Assembly: GCA_910592005.1 (NCBI GenBank) | Contig: CAJVPP010003898.1 | Location: 1-10,504 of the forward strand | Origin: Funneliformis mosseae | Lineage: Eukaryota; Glomeromycota; Glomeromycetes; Glomerales; Glomeraceae | DNA length: 10,504 nucleotides | Direction of reading: 5' to 3' | Part shown: positions 6,153-10,504 of the stretch, in pieces | How positions within the stretch are numbered: the first letter of the stretch is position 1 | Layout of the letters: the number at the start of each line of letters is the position of its first letter | Position numbers and translations under genes: made by a program | The notes under the pieces: generated by a model | Database searches by the model: none | What the model was told of the DNA's origin: nothing | The model's input: the letters and a program-made list of their open reading frames with translations, nothing else

Positions 6153-7873
6153 ATGGCAAATACACAGTCTAAGATTGGTTCTTTGAAAGAACTAAATTCA
6201 AAGCTCTTCTTAAAAAAGAGAAAGCTGAAATTCCTGAACTTAAAAAGAAATATGCTGAGATCGAGGCTGAAAATTTGAAGTTAAGACAGGTTATAGAAGA
6301 GAGCATTGAGCTTAAAACCAGGTTTGAAGAGTTGGAGAAAAAAAATAAAATGAATACTGCTAAGCTTACTGCTGAGAATATTGAGCTTAAAGATAGAGTC
6401 ACGAAATTAGAACAGAGGTAGACTCAGGTTATTACTAATAAATTGAGAATATCTTCTACAAAAAATATTCCGCAACCTATCAATGAGGATGCTAGTTTAC
6501 ACTATACTATCGCATCTAAAGAAACTATTATTCCTGACCCTCACCTGAAATAGAATATAACCGGACAAAATCTGAAGAATCAGAGATTCAATACTCTGCA
6601 TCACCCTCTGCAAACTCTTTATTGGAAGATGATACATCTAAACAAATGCCAGAAGACACATCTGATATATCTGATATCACTTCAAATTCTGGCGTACGTT
6701 AGAAGTTGAAGACCTGTAAATCATTGAAAGACAAGATGATGGATGAAACCTTGGATGAGACACATAAGAAAAGAGTTAGCAATTCGATCAGACAAAAAAA
6801 GCGTGAGGAGAAGCTTCAGTATAAATCACCTAACCAGGAGGCACTCTTGATTTCCTAGAATACTACATTTACTTCCCATGAGTGAAAAAACGAACAGGGC
6901 TTAATTTGAGAAATGATTTCATCTAAGAAAGAAAAGCATGTGACTGAAATTTCAGCAAACTTGGTTTACCCAAATAATGAAACTTCAATAACTCTATCTA
7001 TTCTAGCCATGTTTCACTTACCACCAGATAATGGAGATATTATTAGTTTATATAAAAATGCATGTGATGCAAAAATAAGTATAATCAAAGCTAATAGAGA
7101 AGAAACGTTATATTGGTATTTCTATGCTAGAGAATTCAAAAGTATGTATAAAGATTTTATGGTCAGCAATAAAGTTAGGGAAAAGAAGACGAAAAGTCAG
7201 GTATACGATTTCATTGTAAAACAGTTACCAGACACCAAACGCAAAACTTTATGTAAGTAGACACAAAAAGCTTTAAGGATTGACAATTTATTCGAAAGAA
7301 TAGGAATGGACAAGATTCAATACATAAAAATATATAGTGCAAATACAATTTCAAAATTTACTAATACTCAAATTCAAACGATTATAGATTATTTCACTGA
7401 AAAGCCTAATATAGAATTTGCCAATGATCCTGAAAAACAAGATAACTCTATTACCGATTCTGAAGAAGCATCAGAGACGCAAACGAAACCCTTAATTTCA
7501 GCTGAGAATTATGAAGATATATATTTTGATAATGATCTCATACTTCAGTCAGTGAAAGAAATAAATGAAGAGATTGCTTCACAATTAGATAGGATATATG
7601 ATGATAGTAACTGACCAGAGGCGCTAAAGCATAGTCATGATAATAATTCTAAAGAAGAAGTACTAGATGATTTGGATGATGAATATAATGAATACGGTGG
7701 ATATAGTGGATATGATAGAGGTTATTATTATCGTGATGAAAGATATGAAAGGAAAGTCTCGCTAATGATGAGTCCTATTATATCTCTAGTATCCGCTTGC
7801 TGAGCCAGAATGATAAAGTCAAGTGCTAAAAGCAGGAGAATTATTGGATGAATTACATACTCACTTAGATTAA
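6153..7873 (+). pseudogene. Long coiled-coil/acidic protein, broken
   Basis: ATG at 6153 opens the gene; a shift near 6185 leads to a strong coiled coil (about 6190-6416; ELKKKYAEIEAENLKLRQV, ELKTRFEELEKKNK, ENIELKDRVTKLEQR) ending at TAG 6418-6420. The frame continues to about 6540, where a one-base shift leads to a Ser/Glu/Asp-rich linker (SEESEIQYSASPSANSLLED). TAG 6700, TAG 6856, TGA 6883 and TGA 6907 interrupt a basic, Lys-rich part (THKKRVSNSIRQKKREEKLQ). A globular helical domain follows at 6913-7260 (residues include SLYKNACDAKISIIKANREE and REFKSMYKDF), then TAG 7258. The next block has GMDKIQYIKIYSAN and TNTQIQTIIDYF, an acidic stretch to TGA 7612, a Tyr/Gly segment (YGGYSGYDRGYYYRDERYER) and KVSLMMSPIISLVSAC to TGA 7801. 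A last shift gives QVLKAGELLDELHTHLD and TAA 7871-7873. The architecture matches an expanded glomeromycotan hypothetical family of unknown function. One gene split by about seven stops and three shifts is more economical than several small genes. Confidence 0.65.
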
Positions 7874-7884
7874 ATTATTGTATC

Positions 7885-7892
7885 TTTTTTTT
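7885..7892 (+). terminator. T8 tract after the coiled-coil gene
   Basis: Eight T residues begin 11 bases after the TAA at 7873 and 8 bases before the next ATG at 7900. This is the longest T run in the region, at a gene end. The position is consistent with a transcript end signal, but chance is a real alternative in this base composition. Confidence 0.25.
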
Positions 7893-7899
7893 AAATCAC

Positions 7900-8150
7900 A
7901 TGAGTAGTTTAAATGGTCATATAGAGCGATCACCTAAAATATGTAGAAGATATTTGGTAAAATTCTTGACAAAGAATAAGGGTTGAAAGTCGATTATTTT
8001 TCTCGTGTGGGAGGTGATTGATGTGGATTTCTCTGGAATCTACATACTAATTTTTATTTAATACAGGGTAATTTAGAAAATCTGGATCGGTTAATTATTA
8101 GGCAATATGATTTTCAGCGAAAATCTAAGAACTTTTATGTTTTGCGATAA
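7900..8150 (+). pseudogene. Small unknown ORF, broken
   Basis: ATG 7900 reads MSSLNGHIERSPKICRRYLV, then KFLTKNKG to TGA 7984-7986. A neighbouring frame that begins just at this point (7980-8150) reads GLKVDYFSRVGGD, TGA 8019-8021, CGFLWNLHTNFYLIQGNLEN, then LDRLIIRQYDFQRKSKNFYV, LR and TAA 8148-8150. The junction at KNKG/GLKV suggests a single one-base indel. The composition is protein-like and basic with aromatic residues. No domain is recognised. The TTTATTTAATACAG ahead of 8067 also looks like a 3' splice site, so a spliced structure is possible. Confidence 0.35.
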
Positions 8151-8381
8151 TTGTAGCTCTTAACTGCAGAGAAATTATAATTATAAAAATACTGGATATA
8201 TTGGAGGCATCTGGTAGGAGAAACAAATAAAAAAAAGTAATATATTTCATTTTATCCTCAAAATATTCTAACAAGTAATCTGCTTCAAATCAATCAAATC
8301 AATTTTTTATTGAGCATAAAACTATCAAAATATCTTTTGTGATTTCTAAATCAACAAATACCTAATAAACTTCTCCAATAA
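8151..8381. other. AT-rich spacer, nothing recognised
   Basis: Stops are dense in all + strand frames. There is an A8 run near 8228-8235 and short imperfect repeats of ATCAAATCAA (about 8287-8301). Nothing functional can be supported. Confidence 0.5.
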
Positions 8382-8723
8382 AAAATAATTTCATTCACCT
8401 TCGACGCTATCTTATTCCTCATTTTTATTGTTTTCATCGCAATTTATGAGATGCTTCTCCAGGGTATCTTAACAGTGAAGACATTTCGAGACATTTTTTT
8501 GAAAAATGCCATAATATATATATTTCTTGTAGGGGTGTTCTTATTCCTACGCAAATATCTATTATCGACTCCAGCAAGATCACAGATTGCTAAACTTGAA
8601 AAATCGATATTGGCGTTAAATAATGAAATACAAAAAATAAAAGGAGAGGCGGAATGGGATTGTGTATCGCAAGATAAGGAAATTTTCATTGTTCTGTCTT
8701 TTTGCATATATTTTCAAAGGTAA
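8382..8723 (+). CDS. Small membrane protein with coiled-coil segment (unknown)
   Basis: The frame is open from 8382 to TAA 8721-8723; the first ATG is at 8451 (90 residues). Upstream of that ATG the frame encodes a hydrophobic helix (FDAILFLIFIVFIAIYEML), so either the true start was further upstream and is lost, or the ATG start gives a protein with one membrane helix. The second helix is AIIYIFLVGVFLFLRKYLL. It is followed by a coiled-coil-like segment, SQIAKLEKSILALNNEIQKI, and a less convincing tail, EIFIVLSFCIYFQR, that may be intron sequence read as protein. The two hydrophobic helices with a cytosolic coiled coil suggest an organellar or endomembrane protein. No family is recognised. 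This is the longest clean frame here, but the absence of an upstream ATG is odd. Confidence 0.45.
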   Translation, partial: KIISFTFDAILFLIFIVFIAIYEMLLQGILTVKTFRDIFLKNAIIYIFLVGVFLFLRKYLLSTPARSQIAKLEKSILALNNEIQKIKGEAEWDCVSQDKEIFIVLSFCIYFQR

Positions 8724-8810
8724 AGAGGTACTAACTTTATCATCTATCATTAGGTTCATCTCGATTCTCTTCAGGCTGTGTATCTACCAGTCAATATTTA
8801 AAATATCCTA

Positions 8811-9092
8811 ATGAAGTCTAAACTTTATAAGTGGAATTCACAGCCCTATTTAATCGAAGAAGAAGAAGGAAGGGACGCTTTTACACACAATTATACAATA
8901 TAATTTCTCAAAAAATCTGTCTAAGCTCTGCGACTTTAGCGAGTTTCTACTGCCATCAAAAAATTCTGAGGACTACTTCCTTAGATAAAATTGAAGAATG
9001 AGTTGAAAGAGAAGGGAGGAGGGATTCTAGTAATAGCGGTATTAGTAGTAATAATAGCGATAATGGTTGCAATTAGTGGAGCCAAAGAATAG
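8811..9092 (+). pseudogene. Degraded continuation with a C-terminal membrane helix
   Basis: In the same frame as the 8382-8723 ORF, ATG 8811 reads MKSKLYKWNSQPYLIEEEEG, then RDAFTHNYTI to TAA 8901-8903. After a stop-rich interval, 8985-9092 reads IKLKNELKEKGGG followed by ILVIAVLVVIIAIMVAI and SGAKE, ending at TAG 9090-9092. The last part is a charged amphipathic segment plus a strong Ile/Val-rich transmembrane helix near the terminus, as in tail-anchored proteins. TTCCTTAG before 8985 and ATCATTAG before 8754 look like 3' splice sites, so the pieces might be exons of one gene starting at or before 8451. Without transcript data this cannot be separated from decay. Confidence 0.3.
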
Positions 9093-9397
9093 AAGCAGTC
9101 ATTGTCTTTTGAGATGGGCTTTAAGTCTGACTATAAGTGTTCTAATATATCAGACTAATTGCTTAATGCAACTATATGATATTTAGAATACGTTCTTCCA
9201 TACAACTTCGCAAAAATTTTATTATCATGACATTCACTTTTTTTGCTTAACGGATCGGTCATATTACATAATGATAAATAAAGATTTTACTTTGAGTTTT
9301 TTGAATGTGTTTCGCATTTTACAAGTGATATTTATTAATTATTAATACAGCTATAATTGTAAAAACAAACAGTTAGAACATTAAAATACTATTCTAC
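9093..9397. other. AT-rich spacer, nothing coding seen
   Basis: No coding-like frame is seen on the + strand. A T7 run lies at 9238-9244, about 150 bases after the TAG at 9092. The interval otherwise contains only AT-rich sequence. Confidence 0.5.
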
Positions 9398-9430
9398 AGT
9401 TGCAAAAAAGTTGCAGGAAAGTTACGCAAA
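9398..9430 (+). repeat. Three phased 11-bp direct repeats
   Basis: AGTTGCAAAAA (9398-9408), AGTTGCAGGAA (9409-9419) and AGTTACGCAAA (9420-9430) follow each other without a gap. The AGTT start is constant. The 11-base period is close to one helical turn, so the three sites would face the same side of the DNA. They lie about 110 bases upstream of the TATA box at 9538, where an activator or upstream element would be expected. Confidence 0.45.
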
Positions 9431-9537
9431 GTGCCGAGATCTAATTGGGAGTCAGAGTAATACAGAATTTTTATGTGATATCATATTTGGCTAATTCCCG
9501 TTAATTATGAGAAATCCATAAAATTAGCATATAGACC

Positions 9538-9576
9538 CTATATAAATCCCAATATGCTTGTAATCAAATAAAAATG
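9538..9576 (+). promoter_or_regulatory. TATA box with nearby AATAAA
   Basis: CTATATAAAT at 9538-9547 is a close match to a TATA box. AATAAA lies at 9567-9572, directly before an ATG at 9574. A TATA box followed within about 30 bases by AATAAA is a layout typical of LTRs, but it also fits an ordinary promoter whose leader is AT-rich. The next good coding frame starts at 9574 or 9685. Confidence 0.45.
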
Positions 9577-10504
9577 AATCTGGTATTTTATTATAATATA
9601 CTTGCTATAAATCACTATAAGTTATTAAAATTGCTAAAAACGCTATAAATTACTAAACTGCTATAAATTATCTATATCCGTAAAATGGTTAAATTTAATG
9701 ATTTGAGTCTTGTAGTAGTATAAGCGTTAAACAACCTGCAATATAGGTATAATGGTAAAACACCAGAAATATGGTATTCTCGTGTTCGTTCTCTATTTAA
9801 GAAACTTCTTGAATATAACCCAAAATACTTTTCAAAAAATGGATTTATCCAAATGGTTGAAAGGGAATATATAGATGGGAAATTTAAAGCTAAGAGACGC
9901 TCATTTAATATTTATTGTACTGTATGCGACTCCTTGGTAATTATTCGTAAAAATACTATCGAATGTGCTAATGATCACCTGAATAAATGTATTACCGCTA
10001 AAATTCATTAAAATCATGTATAAAGGAATACAAAAAAAGGAGAAAAAGTGGCATCGCTTAGTCCTGATGAGATTGAAGAGATTTATCTAACATATTCAGT
10101 TATATATAGTAGAGGCTTGAATCATTATGGTTATAATTATTCACATGAAGGTAGGAAAACTGTTGCATATCGCTTATTTAACAGTGCTAAACTTATCCAA
10201 CAGGCTTGGCAGAGTTACAGGATGAGACCCAAATCGTTGACAAAAATAATTTGGAAGACGGTGAGGAATGATGGTACTCCTGATGATAAGAAGTATTTAG
10301 GTATAACTCCTCATATTGACTGGATATTTGATAAGAAATATCAATTATATTTGAGATTAGCTAATGTAACATATGATATTGTTTTAAAATATTATACCAG
10401 CGAGGCTATAAAGTCATTAGAGGTTCGGATTGGTCTAACCAGCTAAAGTGGTTACAGAATCCTGAATATTATCATATTGATAAAGATAACATTGAATATC
10501 TCAT
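9574..10504 (+). pseudogene. C2HC-cluster plus IQ-motif protein, broken and cut by window end
   Basis: Most of the gene lies in one frame: ATG 9685 (an in-frame ATG at 9574 is possible but followed by stops), TAA 9721-9723, a long stretch from 9724 to TAA 10009, TAA 10021, then open from 10024 to TAA 10444-10446. The first part has EIWYSRVRSLFKKLLEYNPK and then YCTVCDSLVIIRKNTIECAN followed by DHLNKC: Cys-x2-Cys, 16 residues, His-x3-Cys, a likely zinc cluster. The second has VASLSPDEIEEIYLTYSVIY, a Tyr/His-rich part, AKLIQQAWQSYRMRP (an IQ-like calmodulin-binding pattern with Gln in place of the central basic residue), and NDGTPDDKKYLGITPHIDWI. Near 10428 a missing base shifts the frame; the other frame continues WSNQLKWLQNPEYYHIDKDN and IEYL to the window edge. 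A related IQ family is strongly expanded in arbuscular mycorrhizal fungi; the function is unknown. The start at 10048 is GTG and is not a real start. Confidence 0.65.
9603..9672 (+). repeat. Degenerate GCTATAAAT repeats
   Basis: GCTATAAAT occurs at 9604-9612, 9642-9650 and 9660-9668, with related ACTATAAGTTAT and GCTAAAAAC words between. Spacing is irregular (38 and 18 bases). They sit in the leader between the TATA box and the ATG at 9685, and may be slippage-derived. Confidence 0.4.

Noticed and set aside
6169..6402. Minus-strand Ser/Leu/Phe-rich ORF
   Set aside because: It is the antisense of the Glu/Lys-rich coiled coil; GAA/GAG/AAG codons read backwards give Phe/Leu/Ser.
8444..8707. Minus-strand ORF
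   Set aside because: Antisense to the membrane/coiled-coil ORF, which has the more convincing hydrophobic helices.
10048..10050. GTG start for the last ORF (and similar GTG/TTG starts at 1215 and 3342)
   Set aside because: In each case the coding pattern continues upstream in the same frame, and nuclear fungal genes rarely use these starts. They are artefacts of ORF calling between stops.
1..10504. CRISPR array, tRNA, rRNA or bacterial-type operon
   Set aside because: No regularly spaced repeats with unique spacers, no tRNA-like cloverleaf or rRNA segment, and no ribosome binding sites were seen; the gene families are eukaryotic.
1..10504. Whole window as part of an integrated giant virus
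   Set aside because: Only one weak motif and T-run placement point that way. The other recognisable genes belong to families expanded in the fungal genome or to mobile elements, and no viral hallmark gene is present.

Overview
The window is strongly AT-rich eukaryotic DNA. It most resembles a repeat-rich accessory region of an arbuscular mycorrhizal fungus (Glomeromycotina, Rhizophagus/Gigaspora type). That assignment rests on recognising lineage-expanded families: F-box proteins with cysteine-type leucine-rich repeats, coiled-coil and acidic 'hypothetical' proteins, and an IQ-motif family with a C2HC cluster. It is inference; there is no rRNA or housekeeping gene to anchor it. No rRNA, tRNA, CRISPR array or bacterial operon signal was seen.

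Layout, all on the + strand. (1) 54-593: an ORF of unknown function with an NPKT-type motif, followed by a hairpin and T7 tract. (2) 870-1992: a decayed gene whose C-terminal half looks like a tyrosine recombinase. (3) 2075-2573: a coiled-coil protein remnant. (4) 2619-2992: a short F-box-like start, then a gag-like retroelement fragment. (5) 3079-4215 and 4301-about 5223: two tandem, diverged F-box/LRR pseudogenes, duplicated with their upstream regions. (6) 5252-6003: jumbled remnants of a further gene or genes, including a small membrane segment. (7) 6153-7873: a long broken coiled-coil/acidic protein gene. (8) 7900-8150: a small broken ORF. (9) 8382-9092: pieces encoding hydrophobic segments. 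(10) 9574-10504: a broken zinc-cluster plus IQ-motif gene running off the window end, preceded by a TATA box and three 11-bp repeats.

Almost no gene is intact. In nearly every unit the same frame, or a frame offset by one small indel, continues as plausible protein past one or more stops. Several stops fall where Trp or Arg is expected and are explained by C-to-T or G-to-A changes. The window therefore reads as a graveyard of expanded and mobile families rather than a working pathway, and no cooperating system can be supported. The items most worth following up are the promoter-like module shared by three genes of two families, the tandem F-box/LRR pair with the same Trp codon destroyed independently, the tyrosine recombinase relic with altered key positions, and the phased 11-bp repeats near the 3' end. 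If the sequence is an uncorrected long-read assembly, some frameshifts may be technical.
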